DNA from: an uncultured Prevotella sp.
Lineage (GTDB): Bacteria; Bacteroidota; Bacteroidia; Bacteroidales; Bacteroidaceae
Direction: 5' to 3'
Length of the DNA: 17,456 nt
Assembly: GCA_937906765.1 (NCBI GenBank)
Contig: CALCUV010000003.1
Span: 1-17,456, forward strand
Below are positions 1 through 6,187 of this stretch, in pieces. Each line of letters opens with the position of its first letter. Positions within the stretch are counted from its first letter, which is position 1. The notes beneath the pieces are model-generated. The model searched no databases, was not told where the DNA came from, and saw only the letters and a program-made list of their open reading frames with translations. Position numbers and translations under genes: made by a program.

Positions 1-710
1 TAAACAATGTTGTTTTATATCATGAGATAGGACATTTTGTTGATGTCGTCAATGGAATATCAATTTACTCATTAAATAATATGAAGAAAAAGTTTAGCAG
101 GAGTGAAGATATTCCAAATATGCAGACTTTTTTCCCTTATCTTAATGGCTTAACATTTAATCAGGTTATAGATGCAAATGGTAATTTCTTAGATAAATCT
201 ATCGAGAAGGCTCTTTATTATCATTGGATGGAGTTTTTTGCGGATATGTTTGCATGTAGTTATATTGGTAAAAATATCACCAAATATCTTGGATATGTAT
301 ATTATCCAGATTGTCGTTCCAGTAATTATTCAATAACTCACCCATCCAACGATTTACGCTTTAAACTTGCTGAGGATTTTCTATCATCAAATAGAAACTA
401 CATTTTGGATATAATACAAAATGAATTGCGCGGAAAATTTGGCAAAGTAATGAACGACTTTACAAACGACCTTGATAGTTCTGATTTGTACAGATTGCTT
501 CCGATTGAAATAAATTCTGACAATGAAATACACAAACTATATGCAACCGCCTGGGATGTCTGGTATAGCGATAGAGATCTTTTCAAAACGGCGAACAATT
601 TATCATATACTCTTGAAGCAACGCAAATTTATACGATAATTAATAATCTTATTGAAAAGTCTATAAGTAATTATTTAATTCAAAAAAAGTGGAGTAATGT
701 ACCTGAATAA
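1..710 (+). CDS. Zinc-metalloprotease-like protein, 5' end outside the window
   Basis: The frame stays open to the left edge (first whole codon at 3), so the ATG at 81 is probably internal and the gene begins outside the window. The first visible residues include HEIGH (bases 21-35), which fits the HExxH zinc motif of gluzincin-type peptidases. About 70 residues later (bases 231-260) comes EFFADMFA, which resembles the helix that supplies the third zinc ligand (E..AD.FA) in M48/M78/ImmA-like families. There are no long hydrophobic segments, so it is probably cytoplasmic. The stop overlaps the start of the next gene by 14 bases, so the two are likely translated together. AT-rich composition and the neighbours suggest an accessory, possibly defence-related gene. 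The motifs are seen directly; the metalloprotease role is inferred, and the subfamily cannot be named without the N-terminus. Confidence 0.72.
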   Translation, partial: NNVVLYHEIGHFVDVVNGISIYSLNNMKKKFSRSEDIPNMQTFFPYLNGLTFNQVIDANGNFLDKSIEKALYYHWMEFFADMFACSYIGKNITKYLGYVYYPDCRSSNYSITHPSNDLRFKLAEDFLSSNRNYILDIIQNELRGKFGKVMNDFTNDLDSSDLYRLLPIEINSDNEIHKLYATAWDVWYSDRDLFKTANNLSYTLEATQIYTIINNLIEKSISNYLIQKKWSNVPE

Positions 711-1296
711 GAATGAAATAAATAAAGCTTTAGTAGAAAAGCAACTACATATTAGACCGCTCTTAGATCCAAATCAGGTTACCAATATTTCTGTTGATTT
801 AAGATTAGGTTGTGACTTTCTTGTGTCAATAAAATGTCGCGATCCTTTTATCGATGCGACAAGAGAACATGATGCATATGAAAATGTTTACAAATTTTAT
901 CAAGAAACAAGACGACAGATAGGGGAAACGTTTTTTCTTCATCCTAATCAAACCATTATGGCTTCTACCCTTGAATATATTAAATTACCCAAAGACCTAA
1001 TGGCTACTATTGATGTTAGAAGTTCGTATGCTCGTTTAGGACTAACCATGAATTCTTTTCTGGAGCCAGGTTATTGCGGTTGTATTTCTGTAGTATTAAC
1101 CAACACAAGTATGAACCCTATAAAACTTGCTGTTGGGGCTAGAATATTTACTATAAAATTTTCCAAGGTAAGCGATGACACTCCATCATACTTTAGTACT
1201 AATAGGAAATACATGTGTCAAGTACGCCCCGTTATGTCTAATATATCTGACGATAAAGACCTAAATATATTGGAAAGCATCCGAAAAGGGCTTTAG
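697..1296 (+). CDS. dCTP deaminase/dUTPase-fold protein, catalytically divergent
   Basis: This 199-residue protein matches the dCTP deaminase family in length and layout: NISVDLRLG at 30-38, FFLHPNQ at 79-85, the signature RSSYARLG at 108-115, then LEPGYCG and ISVVLTN at 122-136. The serine and arginine of the active-site loop (S109, R113) are kept. The glutamate that activates water in dCTP deaminases (E138 in the E. coli enzyme, in VLEFYN) is V133 here. The usual ID of IDPG is LE, and about three residues of the H-T-A loop before it are missing. It may therefore bind nucleotides without deaminating dCTP, or use another chemistry. GGAG lies three bases before the ATG, inside the upstream gene, and the 14-base overlap implies coupling. 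Related deaminases are known antiphage proteins, so a defence role is plausible but inferred. Confidence 0.85.
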   Translation: MYLNKNEINKALVEKQLHIRPLLDPNQVTNISVDLRLGCDFLVSIKCRDPFIDATREHDAYENVYKFYQETRRQIGETFFLHPNQTIMASTLEYIKLPKDLMATIDVRSSYARLGLTMNSFLEPGYCGCISVVLTNTSMNPIKLAVGARIFTIKFSKVSDDTPSYFSTNRKYMCQVRPVMSNISDDKDLNILESIRKGL

Positions 1297-1496
1297 CTTT
1301 TGCACATCAGTACAAGCATATTGTTTTGATAACATATAGTATGATATTTTTATGATGTAGTGGAGGTCTTTATGAATAATCCTTTATGACAGGGAACAAC
1401 CGCATAGAATATAAAAGAGAATTGAACTTGTAGCTTGATATTGAGAAAAGAGTATAATAAAGATAAAAATAAAGGATGTTAAAAGATAGATAGCAT
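1297..1496. other. AT-rich spacer with gene debris
   Basis: These 200 bases hold no intact gene and no clear terminator. They contain a degenerate fragment of an AlbA_2-like N-terminus (listed separately). No TAnnTTTG promoter box was found in front of the downstream Fic gene, although one should exist if that gene is transcribed independently. Confidence 0.6.
1386..1457 (+). pseudogene. Remnant of an AlbA_2/Schlafen-type ATP-binding protein N-terminus
   Basis: Read from the ATG at 1386, the frame gives MTGNNRIEYKRELNL, a TAG stop at 1431, then LDIEKRV and TAA. The string N-R-I-E-Y-K-R-E-L followed by an L-x-I-E-K stretch is characteristic of the start of AlbA_2-domain (putative DNA-binding, Schlafen-like) proteins, which begin with IEYKREL and continue with an LEKEVVAFLN-like stretch. 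Only about 22 codons remain, interrupted by one stop and ended by another. A similar gene was probably lost here, which would mark the site as a turnover point between the deaminase-like gene and the Fic gene. The assignment rests on a short motif recalled from the family. Confidence 0.5.
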
Positions 1497-2372
1497 ATGT
1501 CAAAAATATCCATTCGATTTTATAATGACCGGGAGGTGCGAGCTGTTTGGGATGAGGAGAATTCCAAGTGGTGGTTTTCTGTACTCGATATCGTAGGGGT
1601 GCTGAACAACCAAGACGACTACCAGAAAAACCGCAACTACTGGAAATATCTCAAAACAAAGCTCAAAGGCGAGAATAGCGAAGTGGTTAGTGGCACTAAC
1701 CAGTTGAAATTACTTGCGCCCGATGGCAAGCGACGACTCGCGGATGTTCTCGACTACGATGGCGTTCTGCTCCTCGCAAAGAGTTTTCCCAACGCCCGTG
1801 CGATGCGTTTTGTCGAGTGGTTTACCAATAGCGACGAGACTATTGACGGCAAGAGCAAGTCGAAAGCATATGCTCTTTTCGAGAGCAGTCTAATAGACAA
1901 TATCGAGGTTGGTACGGTCAAAGGCTTACAACAGATCCACGCATACTTGTTTGGTGGTTTGTATGATTTTGCAGGGCAAATTCGCACGGTAAATATCGCC
2001 AAGGGAGGTTGCCAGTTTGCGATGGCGCAATTTCTTCCGCAGACGCTTGCTACAATCGAGCAGATGCCCGAAACAACTTTCGAAGAAATTGCCGACAAAT
2101 ATGCTGAGTTGAATATTGCTCATCCGTTCCGAGAGGGCAATGGTCGTGCGACTCGTATATGGCTCGATCTGATTCTCAAAAAGCAGTTGCAACAATGCGT
2201 TGATTGGAGTAAGATTGACAAGAACGACTACTTGAATGCGATGCAAAAGAGCGTAGTTAATTCGTCAGAGATTAAGCAACTTTTGCAGTCTGCTTTGACC
2301 AACAAAATCAACGACCGTGAGACCTTTATGAAAGGTATAGACTACTCATATTACTATGAGCAGGAGGAATAA
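1497..2372 (+). CDS. BRO-N domain-Fic domain fusion (putative AMPylase toxin)
   Basis: Residues about 4-110 read as a BRO-N domain, known from phage-type anti-repressors and DNA-binding proteins ([13 protein letters not shown] near the start, [13 protein letters not shown] near its end). A short lysine/serine linker follows. Residues about 125-235 are a Fic domain with the complete catalytic motif [12 protein letters not shown] at 209-220 (H209 the catalytic histidine) and the substrate-docking hairpin around TVNIAKGG at 164-171. Fic proteins usually transfer AMP from ATP to a target hydroxyl, and many act as toxins. I see no convincing [ST]xxxE[GN] self-inhibitory helix, so an antitoxin might be separate, lost or carried elsewhere. 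Composition is closer to the core genes than the two genes upstream. Fic activity is well supported; the target and toxin status are inferred. Confidence 0.92.
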   Translation: MSKISIRFYNDREVRAVWDEENSKWWFSVLDIVGVLNNQDDYQKNRNYWKYLKTKLKGENSEVVSGTNQLKLLAPDGKRRLADVLDYDGVLLLAKSFPNARAMRFVEWFTNSDETIDGKSKSKAYALFESSLIDNIEVGTVKGLQQIHAYLFGGLYDFAGQIRTVNIAKGGCQFAMAQFLPQTLATIEQMPETTFEEIADKYAELNIAHPFREGNGRATRIWLDLILKKQLQQCVDWSKIDKNDYLNAMQKSVVNSSEIKQLLQSALTNKINDRETFMKGIDYSYYYEQEE

Positions 2373-2385
2373 TAATTCACTCGCA

Positions 2386-2523
2386 ATGGCGAGCAAAATA
2401 GAGTATGAAGATTTATTAAGTGAGATAAATTCTTTATCGCAAAAAGAACACCGATGGTGACCGAAGTTGGCAAAACAAATTTTAGGATTTAGAACTGCTC
2501 TCTCCGTAACAGAAGAAACGTAG
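2386..2523 (+). pseudogene. Short frame broken by one TGA, downstream of the Fic gene
   Basis: An ATG 13 bases after the Fic stop, with GGAGGA about 20 bases before it, opens a frame of 24 codons ending in KEHRW and TGA (2458-2460). The same frame then continues for 20 more sense codons (PKLAKQILGF...) to TAG at 2521. The codons on both sides look like ordinary protein, so this may be a 44-residue remnant with a nonsense change, possibly TGG to TGA. I do not recognise the family. It could be a decayed Fic partner, a fragment of a larger lost gene, or noise. Confidence 0.35.
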
Positions 2524-2584
2524 CATGTAGAGATTGAAAGTTTGTATATATAAATAGTGTCTATAAACACATAAACACAATCTG

Positions 2585-2616
2585 TTTGTTTAATCCAAAA
2601 AAGCGTTCTATCTTTG
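2585..2616 (+). promoter_or_regulatory. Bacteroidota-type promoter for rubrerythrin
   Basis: TTTG at 2585-2588 and TATCTTTG at 2609-2616 are separated by 20 bases, which fits the primary-sigma consensus of this phylum (TTTG, 19-21 bases, TAnnTTTG). Transcription would start near 2622 and leave an A-rich leader of about 40 bases, typical of strongly expressed Bacteroidales genes. Confidence 0.85.
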
Positions 2617-2664
2617 CACTGTCAAACAACAAGAAATAATAACTAAACAAAAAACAATACTACT

Positions 2665-3255
2665 ATGAACACTGAAAACAAGAAGTCCGTTAAGGGTACT
2701 CAAACTGAAAAGAACCTCATGATGTCATTTGCTGGCGAATCTCAAGCTCGCATGCGTTACACTTACTTTGCTAGCGAAGCCAAGAAGGAAGGTTTTGAGC
2801 AAATTGCTGCTATCTTCCTTGAAACGGCAGAGCAAGAACGCGAACACGCGAAGCGTATGTTTAAGTACCTTGAGGGTGGTATGGTCGAAATCACCGCAAA
2901 GTTCCCCGCTGGCGTAATCGGCACAACCGTTGAAAACCTTAAGGCGGCAGCTGCTGGTGAACACGAAGAATGGGCACTTGACTATCCCGCATTTGCCGAC
3001 ACTGCTGCGGCAGAAGGTTTCCCCCAGATTGCAGCAATGTACCGCAATATTGCCATTGCTGAGAAGGCACATGAAGAAAGATACCGTAAACTGGTGAAGA
3101 ATATTGAAGAGCACGAAGTGTTCCGCAAGGACGGCAAGGTGTTCTGGCAATGCCGCAACTGTGGTTTCATTACTGAAAACATTGAAGCACCTAAGGCTTG
3201 CCCCGCATGCCTTCACCCACAGGCTTACTTTGAAGTGATGAAGCAGAATTATTGA
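2665..3255 (+). CDS. rbr: Rubrerythrin
   Basis: Rubrerythrin is a cytoplasmic diiron protein that reduces hydrogen peroxide in anaerobes. The 196 residues have the standard two parts. The N-terminal four-helix ferritin-like domain shows its iron ligands in FAGESQAR (E25), EQEREH (E58 to H61), GEHEEW near 99 and AEKAHEER (E133, H136). The C-terminal rubredoxin-like domain has CRNC (C163, C166) and CPAC (C179, C182) to hold one iron. Length is normal for the family. It has its own promoter and is followed by a strong hairpin, so it is probably monocistronic. Even codon use and a clean promoter suggest high expression, as expected for an oxygen-tolerance protein in an anaerobe. Confidence 0.97.
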   Translation: MNTENKKSVKGTQTEKNLMMSFAGESQARMRYTYFASEAKKEGFEQIAAIFLETAEQEREHAKRMFKYLEGGMVEITAKFPAGVIGTTVENLKAAAAGEHEEWALDYPAFADTAAAEGFPQIAAMYRNIAIAEKAHEERYRKLVKNIEEHEVFRKDGKVFWQCRNCGFITENIEAPKACPACLHPQAYFEVMKQNY

Positions 3256-3304
3256 TATTCAGCATATCATAAATTTAACCCCGATTTTTAGAACTTCACA
3301 CAAC

Positions 3305-3344
3305 TTAAGAGGGAGTGCCAAATTAGTTTGGCACTCCCTCTTAA
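3305..3344 (+). terminator. Perfect 18-bp hairpin after rubrerythrin
   Basis: An 18-bp arm at 3305-3322 (TTAAGAGGGAGTGCCAAA) pairs without mismatch with 3327-3344 around a TTAG loop, starting 50 bases after the rubrerythrin stop. The T-run after it is weak, but stem strength and position support a terminator. Confidence 0.8.
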
Positions 3345-3380
3345 ATAATCATCCAACTCATAGCATATAGCTACTTGCTT

Positions 3381-3714
3381 TTATTGGTGTCAGGTAAAAT
3401 TTATCGCTTTATTTTTAGAACACGAATTTCACGAATAACACGAAACACCTTGCGGGCAGAGATTTGCTAATCGCATACGAATTTCACGAATACCATCCGG
3501 ATGGTAAAAATTAGTGGTATTGACTTGCGCGACCTTCGGTTCGCCCCTGATTAAGAAATATTCATCCCGCAAAGTGATTCGAAAATTCGTGCAATTCGTG
3601 TTCTCTTAAACAAAGAAATTCGCGTTTCCTTTCAGGTGGATATCTACAATGGGTTTGTATAAGTACAACAATCCCTCTAACAAAGAGTTATCTGTATTTA
3701 CCAGACACCAATAA
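3381..3714. mobile_element. MITE-like element with nested inverted repeats
   Basis: The ends are inverted repeats of 18 bp with one mismatch: TTATTGGTGTCAGGTAAA at 3381-3398 and TTTACCAGACACCAATAA at 3697-3714. CTT flanks both ends (3378-3380, 3715-3717), which could be a 3-bp target duplication. Inside, a second inverted repeat bounds 3418-3603: GAACACGAATTTCACGAAT at the left and its near-complement at 3585-3603, one mismatch in 19. A further partial copy of the inner repeat lies near 3478-3490. No transposase is encoded, so it would move only with help from an element elsewhere. It fills most of the gap between rubrerythrin and rmuC. The repeats are seen directly; mobility is inferred. Confidence 0.55.
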
Positions 3715-3732
3715 CTTACTTTGTATAAAAGA

Positions 3733-5091
3733 CTACTCGCTGGAAACATCTATTGCATTTAATTGAGGAACAGGATAATTAGCATTTTGCTTCGCGCCAA
3801 GCGCCTCGAGTTGATTACAAGTTACCACGATACTCTGCCCTTTTTCTAAAAGTTTCTTCTCACCATCCTCGTAAGCATCACGTGCATTTTTTAGAGCTTT
3901 CCCCACCGCGTCATAATTCTTGAGGAACATCCCTACGCGCTTAATCATTTCGTTGGCAAGTTTGTACACCTCCTTATGATTTTCCGCTTGCTTAATTTGT
4001 GTCCACGTAAGGTTAATCATTCGTAGGGCTGCGAAAAGTGTTTGCTCATCGGCAATAAACACATTCATCTCCATCGCCTTGCGCCAAAGGTCGGGTTGTG
4101 CATTCAGCGCCGTCCATAAGGCTCCGGTATGAGGCATAAACATAATGACGTAATCCATTTTGAGTTTCGGAGGTTTAATGTAAGAGGAATAATCCTTCTT
4201 TGACAACTCCTTGACATGTTTTTGGATACTATCAATATGTTGCTTCAAATACTCTTGGCGCAACTCTTCAGTTTCGGCATTAATGTAGTCCATGAACGCC
4301 GTAAGTGACACTTTTGAATCGATAATTACTTCACGGCAATTATCAAGATGCAGAATAACGTCAGGACGTAGGTTTCCGCCTGTGTCGGTTTTTACGACAT
4401 TTCCATCCATGTCACGTATCACGCTTTCGCGCTCGTAATGTATGCCTAATTGTAACCCTTGTGAATCCAGGAGTTCCTCAAGCACACGCTCGCCCCAGTT
4501 GCCCTGCACCTTGCTCTTGTGCTTAAACACCCGCGCCAATTCGTCTGCGCTTTGCTTTGCTGCCTCACTGTGGCGAATCATATTCTCCAAGTTCTCCTTC
4601 ATTGCCGCACTGAGTTCCGTATGTTTCAAAGTGCTTTCGCTCATCGTTTGTTTCATCCGCTCAATCGTCTCACGCAAGGGCGTAACAATCTGTCCGAGGT
4701 TTGCATTACTTGATTCCGCAAACTCTTTCTGTCGTTGTTTCAACAGGTCTTCCGTAGTTGTTTTCACCTGTGCCGTAACTTTCGCCATGGTTTCCTCAAA
4801 TCGTTCTTGCTGTGCCCTTAATGCTTGCTCATGATTGCGCTCTTGGGTGAGCAAGAGTTCCTTTGAGTCCGCCTTCACTTGGCACAGACGCTCCTCAAAA
4901 TCTGCCTTTGAGGTTTCCAACAGCTTCTGCAAGTTGTCTATTTGCGTCTGCGCATTTGCCCGCTCACTTTCCAACTGCCATTTGAGGCGCTCCATTGTTG
5001 CTATGCTTCCTTGATTTTTAAGTTTTGAAAGCATAAATCCTAAGAATCCTCCAAGAAGCAGACCTGAAACAACTGCAATTATAATTTCCAT
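3733..5091 (-). CDS. rmuC: DNA recombination protein RmuC
   Basis: RmuC-family proteins limit certain DNA rearrangements (inversions at short inverted repeats in E. coli) and contain a PD-(D/E)XK-like nuclease fold. The 452 residues begin with a membrane anchor (about 2-21), then a long coiled coil (about 32-190), then the RmuC domain with KVQGNWGE at 194-201, RPDVILHL at 242-249 and VIIDSK at 255-260. These give the candidate catalytic residues D244, D258 and K260. FMPHTGALWTAL near 318-329 is also typical. Size is normal. The start at 5091 is the ATG that directly precedes the hydrophobic anchor. Its presence in an inverted-repeat-rich region is suggestive but may be coincidence. Confidence 0.95.
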   Translation of the reverse strand: MEIIIAVVSGLLLGGFLGFMLSKLKNQGSIATMERLKWQLESERANAQTQIDNLQKLLETSKADFEERLCQVKADSKELLLTQERNHEQALRAQQERFEETMAKVTAQVKTTTEDLLKQRQKEFAESSNANLGQIVTPLRETIERMKQTMSESTLKHTELSAAMKENLENMIRHSEAAKQSADELARVFKHKSKVQGNWGERVLEELLDSQGLQLGIHYERESVIRDMDGNVVKTDTGGNLRPDVILHLDNCREVIIDSKVSLTAFMDYINAETEELRQEYLKQHIDSIQKHVKELSKKDYSSYIKPPKLKMDYVIMFMPHTGALWTALNAQPDLWRKAMEMNVFIADEQTLFAALRMINLTWTQIKQAENHKEVYKLANEMIKRVGMFLKNYDAVGKALKNARDAYEDGEKKLLEKGQSIVVTCNQLEALGAKQNANYPVPQLNAIDVSSE

Positions 5092-5181
5092 GGTATCTAA
5101 AATTTGTGTGCGTAATAAAATCTATATGTCAAGCGTAAAAGTACAAAGAAAAAACGACTTTGACAACCTTTATATAAATGA

Positions 5182-5210
5182 ATGGGTGCATCAAACTTTG
5201 ACACACCCAT
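5182..5210 (-). terminator. Hairpin downstream of the rhodanese gene
   Basis: ATGGGTG...TCAAA at 5182-5195 pairs with TTTGACACACCCAT at 5197-5210, with two central mismatches and a short loop. It lies about 20 bases past the stop of the minus-strand rhodanese gene and before rmuC, so it probably ends the rhodanese transcript. Confidence 0.6.
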
Positions 5211-5231
5211 CTTTATTGGTTACAAGAAAAT

Positions 5232-5600
5232 TTACTTCACCACTTCGCCCTGCCAAGAAAGGATGCCGTCTGCGAGTTCGGTGACTTGGAGACCGGCGTT
5301 GGTCATGCGCTCGGCAGCGAGTTTGCTTCGGCGACCGCTACGACAGTAAACGGCGACGGGGCGGGAAGAATCAAGTTGGGCGATTTGGGCATCAAAGTCT
5401 GCGGATTTGACATCCATATTTACGGCACCGGGGATGTGTCCTTCGCTAAATTCTTCGGGGGTGCGGGCATCTACGAGTTGCACGTCCTGGTTGGCAATGA
5501 CTTCGGCAAATTGCTGGGCATCTACGGATTTAAATGCTGTGTCTGACTGGCAACCCACAAATGAGGCTGCGGCGAGGAGAAGTGATAAGAGATGTTTCAT
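5232..5600 (-). CDS. Rhodanese-like lipoprotein
   Basis: A single rhodanese domain, which typically moves sulfane sulfur through a cysteine persulfide. I chose the ATG at 5600 because it starts a classical lipoprotein signal peptide, MKHLLSLLLAAASFVGC, with the lipid-accepting cysteine at 17. An upstream in-frame ATG at 5654 would add 18 residues that do not look like a signal. The mature part carries LVDARTPEEF (42-51), GHIPGAVNM (54-62) and the active-site loop CRSGRR with C86 as the catalytic cysteine. At 122 residues it is normal for a one-domain rhodanese. It should sit in the cell envelope on the periplasmic side. The substrate is unknown. Confidence 0.9.
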   Translation of the reverse strand: MKHLLSLLLAAASFVGCQSDTAFKSVDAQQFAEVIANQDVQLVDARTPEEFSEGHIPGAVNMDVKSADFDAQIAQLDSSRPVAVYCRSGRRSKLAAERMTNAGLQVTELADGILSWQGEVVK

Positions 5601-5641
5601 AAATATGAAGGAATGAGTGATGGTTAAAGTGTCGTAAAATG

Positions 5642-5767
5642 GATTGAATTGCAAAAGGATTAGACAGAAGCGCTACAAAGTTAGACATAATTGCAATAAA
5701 GTGAGATAGAATTGCTACAGTTTGAGACATAGGGACAGATGTTTCAGATAAGATAACCGATGGTTTA
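5642..5767. repeat. Degenerate 21-bp tandem array, six units
   Basis: Six units begin at 5642, 5663, 5684, 5705, 5726 and 5747, each exactly 21 bases and starting GA[CT] or GAT. The approximate form is GAyAnAATTGCnAnAnnnTnA, with strong divergence between units. The array ends where an octamer element begins (5768), which keeps the same 21-bp phase. The rhodanese promoter box lies in the second unit. Positions were checked base by base; the origin is unknown. Confidence 0.75.
5676..5683 (-). promoter_or_regulatory. Possible -7 box for the rhodanese gene
   Basis: On the minus strand this reads TAACTTTG, a full match to TAnnTTTG, about 75 bases upstream of the chosen rhodanese start. No good TTTG element was found at the expected distance. 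It lies inside the 21-bp array. Confidence 0.45.
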
Positions 5768-5833
5768 GACATAAGTACAAAAGTGCATAAGGAATGGTTA
5801 ACGAATAATCTTTTGTTCTTTTGTCCTTCTGTC
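5768..5833. repeat. 66-bp octamer element, copy 1
   Basis: Left arm: three octamers GACATAAG, TACAAAAG, TGCATAAG (5768-5791). Spacer: 18 bases (5792-5809). Right arm: CTTTTGTT, CTTTTGTC, CTTCTGTC (5810-5833), the approximate inverse complement of the left. The same 24-18-24 layout occurs at 7812 and 7896. Confidence 0.8.
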
Positions 5834-6170
5834 AGAATTTCGTTTGAATGCGGACGCACGGGCCGTGCGTCCCTACTTTTCAATGGTTAATTCCTTCTGT
5901 TTCTTCTGTTCTTTTGTCTAAAAAAGATTGGCAGTATTTTGTTCTTCTGTACTTCTGTCAAAATTTCGTTTGAATGCGGACGCACGGGTCGTGCGTCCCT
6001 ACTTTTCAATCGTAAAATCCTTCTGTTTCTTTTGTTCTTTTGTCTAAAAAAGATTGGCAGTATTTTGTTCTTTTGTACTTCTGTCAGAATTTCGTTTGAA
6101 TGCGGACGCACGGGCCGTGCGTCCCTACTTGTCAATGGTTAATCTCTTCTGTTTCTTTTGTTCTTTTGTC
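5810..6170. repeat. 126-bp tandem repeat with palindromes, three units
   Basis: Three units are in exact 126-bp register: a 21-base palindrome (GGACGCACGG...CGTGCGTCC) lies at 5852-5872, 5978-5998 and 6104-6124. Each is preceded by CTTCTGTC and TTTCGTTTGAATGC, and followed by CCCTACTT and pyrimidine-rich octamers of the CTTTTGT type. Two units share GATTGGCAGTATTTTG. The array fills the gap between the rhodanese and AlkD-like genes and ends about 17 bases before the AlkD-like stop. As 126 is 42 codons, the minus strand stays open and shows a 42-residue repeat, which I do not regard as a protein. Confidence 0.9.
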
Positions 6171-6187
6171 TGAAACAGAAAACATTG

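Noticed and set aside
2725..3216. Long antisense ORF inside rubrerythrin
   Set aside because: Shadow of the codon pattern of the real gene; no promoter, no family match. Coordinates span 2725-3216.
5601..5654. ATG at 5654 for the rhodanese gene
   Set aside because: The added residues would precede a complete lipoprotein signal peptide, which normally begins the protein; 5600 is preferred.
5530..6135. Minus-strand ORFs of 117 and 82 residues over the repeats
   Set aside because: They are the translation of 21-bp and 126-bp tandem DNA repeats; the periods are multiples of three, so frames stay open. No start signals and no protein-like composition.
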